From Micromonospora coerulea (lineage in GTDB: Bacteria; Actinomycetota; Actinomycetes; Mycobacteriales; Micromonosporaceae), in the NCBI RefSeq assembly GCF_016598485.1, contig NZ_JAEMUW010000004.1, positions 62,001 to 126,000 of the forward strand: DNA of 64,000 bases. The letters run 5' to 3'. Shown here one piece after another: positions 44,201-52,286 of this stretch. The notes beneath the pieces are model-generated. The model made no database searches, was not told the origin of the DNA, and saw only the letters and a list, made by a program, of their open reading frames with translations. How positions within the stretch are numbered: position 1 is the first letter of the stretch; each line of letters begins with the position of its first letter. A program made the translations under genes and the position numbers.

Positions 44201-44905
44201 CCACGGGTTGCCGGCGCTGATCCAGCCGGTCTGCGCGCCGGCCAGGTGCGGCGTCGCCCGGTTCTGCGGGTACGGCGCCGGCCCGTCCAACGGCCCCACC
44301 CCGGCGCCGTCGACGGTCTCGTCGACCGGCAGGAAGAGCTCCCCGGCCCGGCCGGTGGGCAACTGGTTGATGAACTTGATCCGGACCGGCCGCCCGTGCC
44401 GGGCCATGATCAGCGGGCCGAGGTGCCAGGGCCGGTCCGGCGGGACGACGGTGTTGTGCCCGGACGGGTCGGTGCCCAGGTTGAGCTGGCGGTAGCCGCG
44501 CAACCGGGTGGCCGGCAGGTCCCGATGCAGCCGCTGGGTGTACTCCTGCAACCCGATCTCGTAGTAGTCGCAGCCGGGCCAGGTGATGGTGTCCGGCACC
44601 GCGACCGGCAGGTGTGCGCCCAGGCCGTTGCGCCCGAGCGGCCCGGGCAGCGGCAGCGCGTCGACGAACTTGCGGATGCCGGTGCCGGGCACCGGCCGCC
44701 CGTGCCGGTCCACCACCGGTAGCGGGCTGCCGGCGACGTTCGGCACCGGACCGAAGCAGCGCGGCACGGCGGCCGGATCGAGGCTGGCCGGCGTGGGATC
44801 GGCCGGTTCGCCGGCCCGGGTCGCGGGCACGGTCGGGGCGTGGTCCTCGCCGGTGCGGAGGGCGCGGTCCGCCCAGCGCGGTCGCAGTCTGCGGAACAGG
44901 GCCAT
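41300..44905 (-). CDS. Multicopper-oxidase-like protein with lost copper ligands, plus three FnIII domains
   Basis: A 1,201-residue protein. Residues 1-915 follow the large actinobacterial multicopper oxidase fold (DYYEIGLQEYTQRLHRDLP, LFLPVDETVDGAGVGP, LPLVIQDKTFVPDD, ELGWKETVRVNP). The copper motifs are changed: HLHG reads HLAG (220-223), HDH reads HDN (283-285), and HxxHxH reads HPVHVE (787-792). The C-terminal WHCHxxxHxxxxM reads WQTRAAGLRDQGM from residue 890, so the type 1 Cys is gone. Three fibronectin III domains follow (about 918-1201). No signal peptide is seen. GGGGGAG precedes ATG 44905. It is probably not an oxidase; a binding or structural role is inference. Confidence 0.85.
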   Translation of the reverse strand: MALFRRLRPRWADRALRTGEDHAPTVPATRAGEPADPTPASLDPAAVPRCFGPVPNVAGSPLPVVDRHGRPVPGTGIRKFVDALPLPGPLGRNGLGAHLPVAVPDTITWPGCDYYEIGLQEYTQRLHRDLPATRLRGYRQLNLGTDPSGHNTVVPPDRPWHLGPLIMARHGRPVRIKFINQLPTGRAGELFLPVDETVDGAGVGPLDGPAPYPQNRATPHLAGAQTGWISAGNPWRWVTPAGEITPYPTGVGTTPVPDMPPPGAGASTLYFPNEQSGRLMWLHDNSVGLSRLTVYAGQLALCLLTDPAEERLVADGVLPADQLPLVIQDKTFVPDDDQLAAQDPTWDRDRWGAKGNLWHPHVYQPRQNPYRADGRNPTGRWDYGPWAHDPDGGGSPWVAPVPNPHHDPVAEPDEPPLTPGVPHPSAVPDAYGDTPLVNGAAYPYLTVQPRVYRFRILNACADRGLNLQLYRARSDGPMWPDDGPPDPDAGEVPMVEAVRAPDRPAGWPTDGRDGGVPDPDAAGPDLIQIGNEGGLLPAPVVLPNRPVSFRYDRQDSTVLNVDGHTLLLAPGERADVVVDFSTVPPGSTLILYNDCPAPLPRFDPRYDHRTGGPDRTAAGGLPPTRPGYGPNTRTLLQIRVAGDPAPRYDLARLAERLPGAYAASQRPPIVPQPAYDPAFGTRTPRETLVPARATSVSFTPPGAAAPVTLPLAVKAVGQVFEPRHGRAVGRLGVGHPQAGPLAPATLPLGPTDPATEVLFAADPTVPVGARVDGTQLWRIVGAAPQTHPVHVEGCDVQLVNRVGWDGTVRPPDANELGWKETVRVNPREDVIVALRPVPPTLPFKLGDSVRLLDPTRPAGARLDASPVSPLDGRPATVVNQLVNLGWEYRWQTRAAGLRDQGMSRPLVLRVAPKAPTGLTATPAPGSATALPAIALAWTGNGSRPPATSHLLQRATDVTFTAGLTELTVAAAATRYTDATVTPGVTYHYRIRAENAVSCSAWSNSVPAAVQLTAPTKVTAAVPPAAPLRVALRWANRSFATGVDVQRATNPTFTSWPGTTAIAVGDSHVDPAVAPDTTYYYRVRTTYLGAASPWSTVATVSTPPRPGTPGAVTVTATAPSPDTATVILSWSASTPTGAGSGFVVQRALDPAFAREPATFTVGGRGFTNTGLARGVTYHYRIRSFNVVGTSPWTGPIAVTTPA

Positions 44906-45070
44906 GGTTCTCCCCCCGAACTCCGACGCGGCGGCCGCACTCCGGCGTGACGGGCATCCGCGCTGCTGACGATCGGTGAGCACTCCACCGCAGCATGCGA
45001 CGCGTACGTCGACGGAGGGAACTACCCAATCGTCCGTATCTCGGGCGATCTTGACCGGTTCGTGGAAGTT

Positions 45071-45931
45071 CTACGGCGCGGGGCGTTCCGGCTGGCAGAC
45101 CGGGCACCAGTAGGTGACCCGCTCGCCCAGCTCCTCCTTGCGGATCGCGGTGCCGCAGCGACGGCAGGGCTGCGCCCGCCGGCCGTACACGTAGCTGGTC
45201 TGACCCCGGTGCAGCGAACCGGTGGTGCTCTGCGTCCAGCGCCCCCGGTTGGCCGCCAGCAGCCGCTGGGCCAGGGTGACGGTGCCGGCCAGGTCCGGCA
45301 CCGCGCCGACCGGCGTCCACGGCGAGACCCCGCGCAGGAAGAGCACCTCGCACTTGTAGAGGTTGCCCACCCCGGCCAGGTTGCGCTGGTCGAGCAGCGC
45401 CTCGCCGATGGTCGCGTCGGGGTGCACGGCCAGCCGGCGGACCGCCTCGGCCGGGTCCCAGTCCGGGCCGAGCAGGTCCGGCCCGAGGTGGCCGACCAGC
45501 GACTCCTCCTCGGCGGTCGGGATCAGCGCCAGCTCGTGCAGGTGGTAGCCGACCGCGACCGCGCCCGTCGCGCGGAGCACCACCCGGATCAGGTGCGCCG
45601 GACGGGCGGCCCACCGCTCGCCGGGCGCGTACGCCCGCCAGGCGCCGTCCATCCGCAGGTGCGAGTGCAGCGTCCAGTCCCGCCCGCCGCCCGGGCCGCC
45701 GGAGCGCGGGGTGCCGGGCGTGCCGTCGGACCCGTCGGCGGGCGTGCCGGCCGGGGCGGTGAGCCGCAGCAGCAGGTGCTTGCCGCGGCTGGCCGACTCG
45801 CGGACGGTCCAGCCGGTCAGGTCGGTGGCGGCGAGCTGCGGCACCCGGAAGTCCGAGCCGGTGAGCCGGGCCCCGGCAAGCGCGCGCTGCAGCACGCGGG
45901 CCGTGTTCCAGACGGTGTCACCTTCGGGCAC
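45071..45931 (-). CDS. Fpg/Nei family DNA glycosylase (Nei2/endonuclease VIII type)
   Basis: A 286-residue DNA glycosylase/AP lyase for oxidised bases. The N-terminal PEGDTVWNTARVLQRAL gives the catalytic Pro2-Glu3, Lys51 is in ASRGKHLLLRL, and the H2TH part is EALLDQRNLAGVGNLYKCEVLFLRGVSPWTP. The C-terminal zinc finger is C-x2-C-x16-C-x2-C (CRRCGTAIRKEELGERVTYWCPVC). A polar Gly/Pro/Ser insert follows the Lys motif. The start is GTG 45931, giving VPEGD directly. In actinobacteria this gene typically neighbours lhr, as it does here within about 1.5 kb. Confidence 0.93.
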   Translation of the reverse strand: MPEGDTVWNTARVLQRALAGARLTGSDFRVPQLAATDLTGWTVRESASRGKHLLLRLTAPAGTPADGSDGTPGTPRSGGPGGGRDWTLHSHLRMDGAWRAYAPGERWAARPAHLIRVVLRATGAVAVGYHLHELALIPTAEEESLVGHLGPDLLGPDWDPAEAVRRLAVHPDATIGEALLDQRNLAGVGNLYKCEVLFLRGVSPWTPVGAVPDLAGTVTLAQRLLAANRGRWTQSTTGSLHRGQTSYVYGRRAQPCRRCGTAIRKEELGERVTYWCPVCQPERPAP

Positions 45932-45989
45932 CTGCCCATTGTCCCTCGGCGCGACCGACCGGACCGTCCTGCTCACCGCGACCGTCGCG

Positions 45990-46144
45990 TCGACCCGTAC
46001 GCCGCCCGCGGCCTCGCCTACGCCGCCCGCGGCCTCGCCGCCCGGTACGCCAGCGTGCCGATCCAGTGCTCCGCCGGCGGGCAAGCCATCGCCGGACCGT
46101 ACCGCACCAGCAACTGGTGGGATCGGCTGGCCAGCGGGCAGTAC
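45990..46144 (+). pseudogene. Possible remnant of an SH3-like domain gene
   Basis: In one plus-strand frame the sequence reads ARYASVPIQCSAGGQAIAGPYRT then SNWWDRLASGQY, close to the pattern of bacterial SH3-like domains in secreted actinobacterial proteins (variant: VxCQxxGQxVxGPYxTSxxWDRLxxGxYVSD). It has no start, is preceded by a 21-bp tandem duplication, and loses the expected VSDAYV just after GQY. It looks like a decayed piece, but the match is by eye. Confidence 0.35.
45998..46039. repeat. 21-bp tandem duplication
   Basis: Two exact adjacent copies (45998-46018 and 46019-46039) of a unit beginning TACGCCGCCCGCGG, followed by a partial third. It lies in the intergenic stretch between nei2 and the CPCC gene. 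Confidence 0.7.
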
Positions 46145-46157
46145 GGCCGGCGGGCGG

Positions 46158-46418
46158 TCAGGGTCGTTCGTCGGGGCGGGCGGCGCGGACCATGTCCTGG
46201 TAGCGCGGGTGGCTGGCGCCGTAGACGGCGAAGTTCAGCCGGGCGTGGGTCAGGCTCAGGTCACCGTTGGGACCGCCGCGCACCGCGTCGGCGTCCTCGT
46301 CGGACTGACCGTCGTCGGTCCAGAAACAGACCGGGCAGGTGCCTCCGCCCGTCCGGGACGCGCAACACGGACAGCGAACGGGACTCCAGTACTCACCCAC
46401 CGGAGCAGCATTCCACAC
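46158..46418 (-). CDS. CPCC family cysteine-rich protein
   Basis: An 86-residue protein with the CPCC signature: VRCPCCASRTGGGTCPVCFWTDDGQSDEDADAVRGGPNGDLSLTHARLNF. Cys16, 18, 19, 28 and 31 are seen, likely a zinc-binding knuckle. The C-terminus is ASHPRYQDMVRAARPDERP, as in relatives. The family function is unknown. It begins 26 nt after the stop of the SAM hydrolase gene on the same strand, so it is probably in the same transcript. The start (GTG 46418) is uncertain; GTG 46400 is possible. Confidence 0.85.
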   Translation of the reverse strand: MWNAAPVGEYWSPVRCPCCASRTGGGTCPVCFWTDDGQSDEDADAVRGGPNGDLSLTHARLNFAVYGASHPRYQDMVRAARPDERP

Positions 46419-46444
46419 TCCACGCCGGCCGGGGAGTCATGATC

Positions 46445-47275
46445 TCAGCCGCCGGTCACCGGCAGCACGTCCCCGGGGCGTACGCCGAGCAGGTCCACCG
46501 CGCGCCCGGCGTGCACCGCCACCGCCACCAGCCCCGCCGAGTCGGCGTACGCGACCAGGTCGCCCGCCGGCACGTCGGCGAAGGTACGCCCGCGCACCGC
46601 CGCCCGCCCGGCCACCCGGACCCGCGTCGGCAGCCCGTTCAGCAGCTCGGCCGGGGCGGCGAGCTGGACGTTGCCGAAGTGGTCCACGGTGAGCACCTCG
46701 GCGGCGAACCCCTCGGCGGTGCGCCGGAGGACCGGCACCGGCAACCGGACCAGCGTGTCCGGGTCCACCGCCGGGCCGGCCCCGGCCAGCGGAGCGCCCA
46801 GCGCCAGCCGGGCGGCGACCGGAGCGAAGACGTCCCGGCCGTGGAACGTCCGGGAGACCTGCGGCGCCAGCCACTCCGGGTTGGTCAGCTCGACCGCCGC
46901 GGTGATCCCGCCGAGGGCCTCGGCGGCGGCCGGCAGCAGCCCGTTGTCCGGGCCGACCAGGAACCCGCCCGGGGTGGCCAGCCCCACGCCCCGGCGGGCG
47001 CTCCCCACGCCCGGGTCGACCACCGCCACGTGCACCCCGACCGGCAGGTACGGCACGGTCTGGGCGAGCACCGCCGCGCCCCGGCGCACATCCGCCGGGG
47101 GGATCAGGTGCGTCACGTCGATCACCCGGGCGGCGGGGGCGAGCCGGGCCAGCACCCCGTGGCACGCCGCCACGAACCCGTCGGCGAGGCCGTAGTCGGT
47201 GGTCAGCGAGATCCACGGGCCGGTCACGGCGTCGTGGTCGCGCGGCTGCGCGGGTCGTGCTGCGATGCTGGCCAT
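46445..47275 (-). CDS. SAM hydroxide adenosyltransferase (DUF62 family)
   Basis: A 276-residue protein of the family that hydrolyses S-adenosylmethionine to adenosine and methionine, relatives of chlorinase/fluorinase. Seen: ISLTTDYGLADGFVAACHGVLARLAP, VIDVTHLIPPADVRRGAAVLAQTVPYLPVGVHVAVVDPGVGS, FLVGPDNGLL and the C-terminal domain (VLTVDHFGNVQLAAPAELL). It lacks the chlorinase- or fluorinase-specific changes that I can judge, so the hydrolase is the default. AGGTGGG precedes ATG 47275; GTG 47227 is an alternative. A TAGGGT box at 47317-47312 may be the promoter. Confidence 0.9.
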   Translation of the reverse strand: MASIAARPAQPRDHDAVTGPWISLTTDYGLADGFVAACHGVLARLAPAARVIDVTHLIPPADVRRGAAVLAQTVPYLPVGVHVAVVDPGVGSARRGVGLATPGGFLVGPDNGLLPAAAEALGGITAAVELTNPEWLAPQVSRTFHGRDVFAPVAARLALGAPLAGAGPAVDPDTLVRLPVPVLRRTAEGFAAEVLTVDHFGNVQLAAPAELLNGLPTRVRVAGRAAVRGRTFADVPAGDLVAYADSAGLVAVAVHAGRAVDLLGVRPGDVLPVTGG

Positions 47276-47380
47276 CCCACCTGTCCTCGTCGTCGCGGTC
47301 GGGCCGGCCACACCCTATTCAGCGCGCGCCGCTCCGACCGCGCCGTTTCCGGCGCCCGGTCGGCTCAGGCGCGCAGCCGC

Positions 47381-50300
47381 TCAGCCGCGCAGGCGCAGGC
47401 CGCGCGGGGTGGCCCGGAAGCCGGCGGCGGTCAGCGCGTCGCGCAGCGGCGACGAGTGCACCGCCTCCCCGTCGGCGCGTTCCACCGACATCGCCCCGAG
47501 CGCCCCGGAGTGCACCGCGTCGGCGAGCGCCTTGCCCGCCGCGGCGAGCGCGTCGGTGTCGTCGGTGAAGGAGAGGATGGTCCGCCCGCCCCGCTCCACG
47601 TACAGCGCCAGGTCACCGCCGACCAGCACGACCAGCGCGCCGGCCTTCCGCCCGGCCCGGTGCCCGCTGGCCGGGACCGCCCCGTCACCCGAGTCGACCA
47701 CCCGTTCCGGCCAGGGCAGCGCCGCGCCGTACGGGTTGGCCGGGTCGGTGGCGGCGAGCACGAGGGTGGGCCCGCCCCGGCCCCGGCCGCCGTCGGTCGG
47801 GTCGGCCAGGGCGCGGATCCGGTCCACCGCCCCGGGCACGGCGAACTGGGCGGCGCCCAGCCCCTCGACGAAGTAGCCCCGACGGGCCGCCCCGCGTTCC
47901 TCCAGCGCGGACAGCACCGGGTAGACCGCGGCGAAGCCGCCGACCACCTGCTCGGCAATGACCGCGCCGCGGGTGACCACGCCGTGCCGTTCGAGCAGCA
48001 GGTCGGCGAGGGCGGCGGCCCGGCGGGTCGGGTCGAGGTCCCGTTCGGGCAGCCGGGACCAGCGGCCGGCCACCGTCGGTGGGCCGCCGCGACTGGGCAG
48101 CGCCATCCGGCCGGGCCGGCGGTAGCGGGTCCGGGGCGCGCCGGGCCGGGACCGGTGCGCCCCGCCACCGCCGAGCACCGCCCGCAGCGGGGCGAGGGTG
48201 TCGTTGGTGAGGTGCCCGGCCCAGACCAGGTCCCAGAGCGCGGCGGTGAGCGCCGCGTCGTCGGTCGAGCCGACCCGGTCCGACAGCGAACGGAAGAAGA
48301 GCGCCTGCCCCTCGCCGAGCGCGTCGAGCACCGCCTCCTGCGGCGGCGTCAGGGTCAACGCCGCATCCGGCGGGGGCAGCAGCAGCGGCGCGGCGTCCGC
48401 GTACGCCAGGGTGACCCAGCCGTCGCCGCCGGAGATCGCCCCGGACCCGGCCCAGACCAGCTCGCCGCTGGCGCAGAGCTCGTCGAGCTGCGCGGGGGAG
48501 TAGTCGGCGACCCGGGCGGGCAGCACGAGGCGTTCCAGCGCGGAGGCGGGCACCGCCACGCCCTGCACCTGCTCCAGGGCGGCGGCGAGCGCCTCCACGC
48601 CCCGGGCCGACGAGCCGACCTGCTGCCAGCGGGGCAGGAACGCGGCCAGGGCCCGGGGCGGCACCGGCTCGATCTCGCGGCGCAGTGCGGCCAGGGAACG
48701 GCGGCGCAGCAGCCGCAGCACCTCCGCGTCGCACCACTGGGTGCCGACGCTGTCCGGGGCGAACTCCCCGGAGACCACCCGCCCGGTGGCGGCGAGCCGG
48801 CGCAGCACCTGCTCCACCACGAAGACGCCCAGCCCGAACCGGGCCGCGCAGGTCGCGGCGGCGAACGGGCCGTGGGTGCGGGCGTACCGGGCCACCAGAT
48901 CGCCGAGCGGGTCGGCCACCGGCGCGAGGTACGCCTCGGCCACCCCGACCGGCAGCGCCACCCCGAGCGCGTCCCGCAGCCGGGCGGCGTCCTCCACGCC
49001 GACCCAGCGCTCCTCGCCGGCGATCCGGACCCGCAGCACCCGGCGGGCGGACTCCAGCTCGGTCAGCCAGGCCACCGGCGCGCCCCGCTCGGCCAGCTCC
49101 GCCTCGCTCAGGTCGCCGACGACGCGGAGCAGCTCGACCACGTCCTCGGCGTCCCGGGGGCGGCGCTGCTCGGTGCGCCAGCGCAGCTGACGCTCGGTCT
49201 CGGCGAGCACCGTCGGGTCGAGCAGCTCGCGCAGGTCGACCCGGCCCAGCAGCTCACCGAGCAGCGCGGAGTCCAGGGCGAGGGCGGCGGCCCGCCGCTC
49301 GGCGAGCGGGGCGTCTCCCTCGTAGAGGAACGCGCCGACGTAGCCGAAGAGCAGCGAGCGGGCGAACGGGGAGGGCCGCTCGGACGTCACCTCGACCAGG
49401 CGTACCTTGCGGGCGGCCAGGTCGCGCATCAGCTCGGCCAGGGCCGGCTGGTCGAAGACGTCCTGAAGGCACTCCCGGGCGGCCTCCAGGGTGACCGGGA
49501 AGTCGGCGTACTCGCGGGCGACGTCGAGCAGTTGGGCGGCGCGCTGGCGCTGCTGCCACAGCGGCTGCCGCCGGCGGGGGTCGCGGCGGGGCAGCAGCAG
49601 GGCCCGGGCGGCGCACTCGCGGAACCGGGCGGCGAACAGCGCGGAGGTGCCGACGGACTCCTCGACGAGTTGGGCGATCTCGTCGGGCTCGAAGACCACC
49701 ACGTCGGCGCCGGGCGGCTCGTCGGCGGTGTCCGGGAGCCGGACCACGATGCCGTCGTCGGAGGGCATCACCTGGGCGTCGACCCCGTACCGCTCGGCGA
49801 GCCGGCGGCCGATGGCCAGGGCCCACGGCCCGTTGACCCGGGCGCCGAGCACCGAGTGCACGGCCAGCCGCCAGTCGCCCAGCTCGTCGCGGAACCGCTC
49901 GACCACCACCGTCCGGTCGTCCGGCAGGGAGCGGGTGGCCTCCCGCTGCTCGCGCAGGTACGCCATCAGGTTGCCGGCTGCCCACTCGTCCAGCCCCCCG
50001 GCGCGCAGCGCGGCGACGGCCGTCTCGTCGTCCTGCCGGAGCAGGGCGCGAACCCGGGCGCCGATGGCCCGGCCCAGCTCGACCGGGCGGCCGAGCTGGT
50101 CGCCCTTCCAGAACGGCATCCGGGCGGCCTGGCCGGGGGCGGGGGAGACCAGAACCCGGTCGGGGGTGATCTCCTCGATCCGCCAGGAGGAGGAGCCGAG
50201 CAGGAAGACGTCGCCGACCCGCGACTCGTAGACCATCTCCTCGTCCAGCTCGCCGACCCGGGCGGCGCGTTCCGCCCCCGCCAGGAAGACCCCGAAGAGT

Positions 50301-52135
50301 CCCCGGTCGGGGATGGTGCCGCCGCTGGTGACAGCGAGCCGCTGCGCGCCGGGCCGGCCGGTGAGCACGTCGGTGGCGCGGTCCCAGACCAGCCGGGGGC
50401 GCAGCTCGGCGAAGGCGGTCGACGGGTACCGCCCGGAGAGCATGTCCAGCACCGCATGCAGGGCGGAGTCGGGCAGCTCGGCGAAGGGCGCCGCCCGGCG
50501 GACCAGCACGGCCAGGTCGCCGAGGCGCCACGGCTCGAGCGCCACCATCGCGACGATCTGCTGGGCCAGCACGTCGAGGGGGTTGCGCGGGTAGTGCAGC
50601 TCCTCGATCGCGCCCTCGGCCATCCGCTCGGCGACCACCGTGCAGGAGAGCAGGTCGCCGCGGTGCTTGGGGAAGACCACGCCCCGGGAGACCGCACCGA
50701 CCTGGTGCCCGGCCCGGCCGACCCGTTGCAGGCCGGCGGCGACGCTCGGCGGCGCCTCGATCTGCACCACCAGGTCGACCGCGCCCATGTCGATGCCAAG
50801 CTCCAGGCTGGAGGTGGCCACCACGGCGGGCAGCTGGCCGGACTTGAGCGCCTCCTCGATGTGCTTGCGTTCCTCCCGGGAGACGCTGCCGTGGTGGGCC
50901 CGGGCGATCACCGGGGCCGCCCCGGCGGCGGCGCCGGACTGCGCCATCACCTCGGCGGGCTGCCGCGGCGCCCGCATCGGCCCGGCCGGTCCTTCCCAGG
51001 CGTCGCGCCGCCCGCGGGCCGGTCCGGCCGCCGGGTCGCCGTCGCCGGCCGCCGGGCCGCCGTCGCCCGCCGATCCGTCCGGTACGCCCACCGGCCCGCC
51101 GCCGTGGGCGGTGCGGCTGCCGTCCGGGCCGCCCGCGACCGCGCTCCCCGCCGCCTCCAGCTCCGCGGCGGCCAGCTCGTTGAGCCGGGCGCAGAGCCGC
51201 TCGGCGCTGCGCCGGGAGTTGGTGAAGACGATGGTGGACCGGTGCGAGCGGATCAGCGCGAAGACCCGTTCCTCGACGGCCGGCCAGATCGACGCCCGGC
51301 GCGGGCCGCCCAGGTCGTCGGCCGGCTGCTCCTGCTCGTCGAGGCGGGTCATGTCCTCCACCGGGACCTGGACGCTGACCTCGATGGTCTTGCTGCTGCG
51401 CGGCTGCACCACGTCGACCGGGCGGGCCCCGCCGAGGAAGCGGGCGCAGACGTCGATCGGCCGGACGGTGGCGGAGAGGCCGATCCGCTGCGCGGGGGTC
51501 TCCAGCAGCTCGTCGAGGCGTTCCAGGGACAGGGCCAGGTGGGCGCCGCGCTTCGTCCCGGCCACCGCGTGCACCTCGTCGACGATCACCGTCTCGATTC
51601 CGCGCAGCGAGTCGCGGGCCGCGGAGGTGAGCAGCAGGAAGAGTGACTCGGGGGTGGTGATGAGGATGTCCGGCGGGGTGCGGGCGAAGGCGCGGCGCTC
51701 GTCGGCCGGGGTGTCGCCGGTGCGCATCCCGACGGTGATGTCCGGCGGGGCGACGCCGAGTCGGGTGGCGGCCTGCCGGATGCCGGCGAGCGGGGCGCGC
51801 AGGTTGCGTTCCACGTCGACGGCGAGCGCCTTGAGCGGGCTGACGTAGAGCACCCGGCAGCGCTGCCGCGCCTGCTCGGGTCGCGGCTCCTTGGCGAGCC
51901 GGTCCAGCGACCACAGGAAGGCGGCGAGGGTCTTGCCGGAGCCGGTGGGGGCGACGACCAGGGCGTTGCGCCCGGCGGCCACCGAACGCCAGGCGCCGGC
52001 CTGGGCGGCGGTGGGTGCGGCGAAGGCCGCGGCGAACCACTCCCGGGTCGCCGCGCCGAAATTCGCCAGCACCGCCGCGTGCCCGCCGGCCACCTCGTTC
52101 GCCACGCCTCCCATCCTGCCCCGCCGGTACGACAT
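47381..52135 (-). CDS. lhr: Lhr-type ATP-dependent DNA helicase
   Basis: A 1,584-residue superfamily 2 helicase, somewhat longer than mycobacterial Lhr (about 1,500). Motif I is VVAPTGSGKTLAAFLW, then VLYVSPLKALAVDV, ITTPESLFLLL, motif II is VDEVHAVAGTKRGAHLALSLERL, and motif III is LSATV. The second RecA domain has TIVFTNSRRSAERLCARL, followed by a Gly/Asp/Pro-rich insert of about 80 residues, AHHGSVSREERKHIEEALKSG, and VQIEAPPSVAAGLQRVGRAGHQVG. A winged helix and the long Lhr C-terminal domain follow. Mycobacterial Lhr is induced by mitomycin and unwinds 3'-to-5'. AGGAG precedes ATG 52135. The nearby nei2 fits a repair module. Confidence 0.95.
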   Translation of the reverse strand: MSYRRGRMGGVANEVAGGHAAVLANFGAATREWFAAAFAAPTAAQAGAWRSVAAGRNALVVAPTGSGKTLAAFLWSLDRLAKEPRPEQARQRCRVLYVSPLKALAVDVERNLRAPLAGIRQAATRLGVAPPDITVGMRTGDTPADERRAFARTPPDILITTPESLFLLLTSAARDSLRGIETVIVDEVHAVAGTKRGAHLALSLERLDELLETPAQRIGLSATVRPIDVCARFLGGARPVDVVQPRSSKTIEVSVQVPVEDMTRLDEQEQPADDLGGPRRASIWPAVEERVFALIRSHRSTIVFTNSRRSAERLCARLNELAAAELEAAGSAVAGGPDGSRTAHGGGPVGVPDGSAGDGGPAAGDGDPAAGPARGRRDAWEGPAGPMRAPRQPAEVMAQSGAAAGAAPVIARAHHGSVSREERKHIEEALKSGQLPAVVATSSLELGIDMGAVDLVVQIEAPPSVAAGLQRVGRAGHQVGAVSRGVVFPKHRGDLLSCTVVAERMAEGAIEELHYPRNPLDVLAQQIVAMVALEPWRLGDLAVLVRRAAPFAELPDSALHAVLDMLSGRYPSTAFAELRPRLVWDRATDVLTGRPGAQRLAVTSGGTIPDRGLFGVFLAGAERAARVGELDEEMVYESRVGDVFLLGSSSWRIEEITPDRVLVSPAPGQAARMPFWKGDQLGRPVELGRAIGARVRALLRQDDETAVAALRAGGLDEWAAGNLMAYLREQREATRSLPDDRTVVVERFRDELGDWRLAVHSVLGARVNGPWALAIGRRLAERYGVDAQVMPSDDGIVVRLPDTADEPPGADVVVFEPDEIAQLVEESVGTSALFAARFRECAARALLLPRRDPRRRQPLWQQRQRAAQLLDVAREYADFPVTLEAARECLQDVFDQPALAELMRDLAARKVRLVEVTSERPSPFARSLLFGYVGAFLYEGDAPLAERRAAALALDSALLGELLGRVDLRELLDPTVLAETERQLRWRTEQRRPRDAEDVVELLRVVGDLSEAELAERGAPVAWLTELESARRVLRVRIAGEERWVGVEDAARLRDALGVALPVGVAEAYLAPVADPLGDLVARYARTHGPFAAATCAARFGLGVFVVEQVLRRLAATGRVVSGEFAPDSVGTQWCDAEVLRLLRRRSLAALRREIEPVPPRALAAFLPRWQQVGSSARGVEALAAALEQVQGVAVPASALERLVLPARVADYSPAQLDELCASGELVWAGSGAISGGDGWVTLAYADAAPLLLPPPDAALTLTPPQEAVLDALGEGQALFFRSLSDRVGSTDDAALTAALWDLVWAGHLTNDTLAPLRAVLGGGGAHRSRPGAPRTRYRRPGRMALPSRGGPPTVAGRWSRLPERDLDPTRRAAALADLLLERHGVVTRGAVIAEQVVGGFAAVYPVLSALEERGAARRGYFVEGLGAAQFAVPGAVDRIRALADPTDGGRGRGGPTLVLAATDPANPYGAALPWPERVVDSGDGAVPASGHRAGRKAGALVVLVGGDLALYVERGGRTILSFTDDTDALAAAGKALADAVHSGALGAMSVERADGEAVHSSPLRDALTAAGFRATPRGLRLRG

Positions 52136-52189
52136 CCAGCTCCTGCCAAGGCGGGGTTCTGTCCGGGTCCGGCTCTTACGCGCCGGATG

Positions 52190-52262
52190 CGGTGATGAAC
52201 GTGTTAAGTCTCATCTAACTGCTTGCTTGTACGGCGCAACATAAAGTAACTTCACTCACAAC
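52190..52262 (+). promoter_or_regulatory. AT-rich promoter region
   Basis: About 70 nt of unusually AT-rich sequence for this genome, with GTTAAGT, TAACT and a good -10 TAAAGT at 52242-52247. TTGCTT at 52223 is too close to serve as its -35. It probably drives the 128-residue gene at 52287 and might hold a regulator site; no matching operator is recognised. Confidence 0.5.
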
Positions 52263-52286
52263 GCAGCGTGGGGTGGAGGGCTCTGG

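Noticed and set aside
41375..44722. A 1,115-codon plus-strand frame opposite the oxidase-like gene
   Set aside because: The minus-strand frame has recognisable oxidase and FnIII segments; the plus frame is Arg/Gly/Val repeats without motifs.
41300..44905. Annotation as an active laccase or copper resistance oxidase
   Set aside because: The type 1 copper Cys and most His ligands are replaced, so the normal electron path cannot form.
45998..46039. Tandem repeat as a start of a CRISPR array
   Set aside because: There are only two adjacent copies with no spacers, and no cas genes are in the window.
45062..51646. A 2,194-codon open frame on the plus strand
   Set aside because: It is antisense to nei2, the SAM-hydrolase gene and lhr, all with clear protein motifs; its translation is Gly/Arg/Pro/Ala noise from GC-biased codons.
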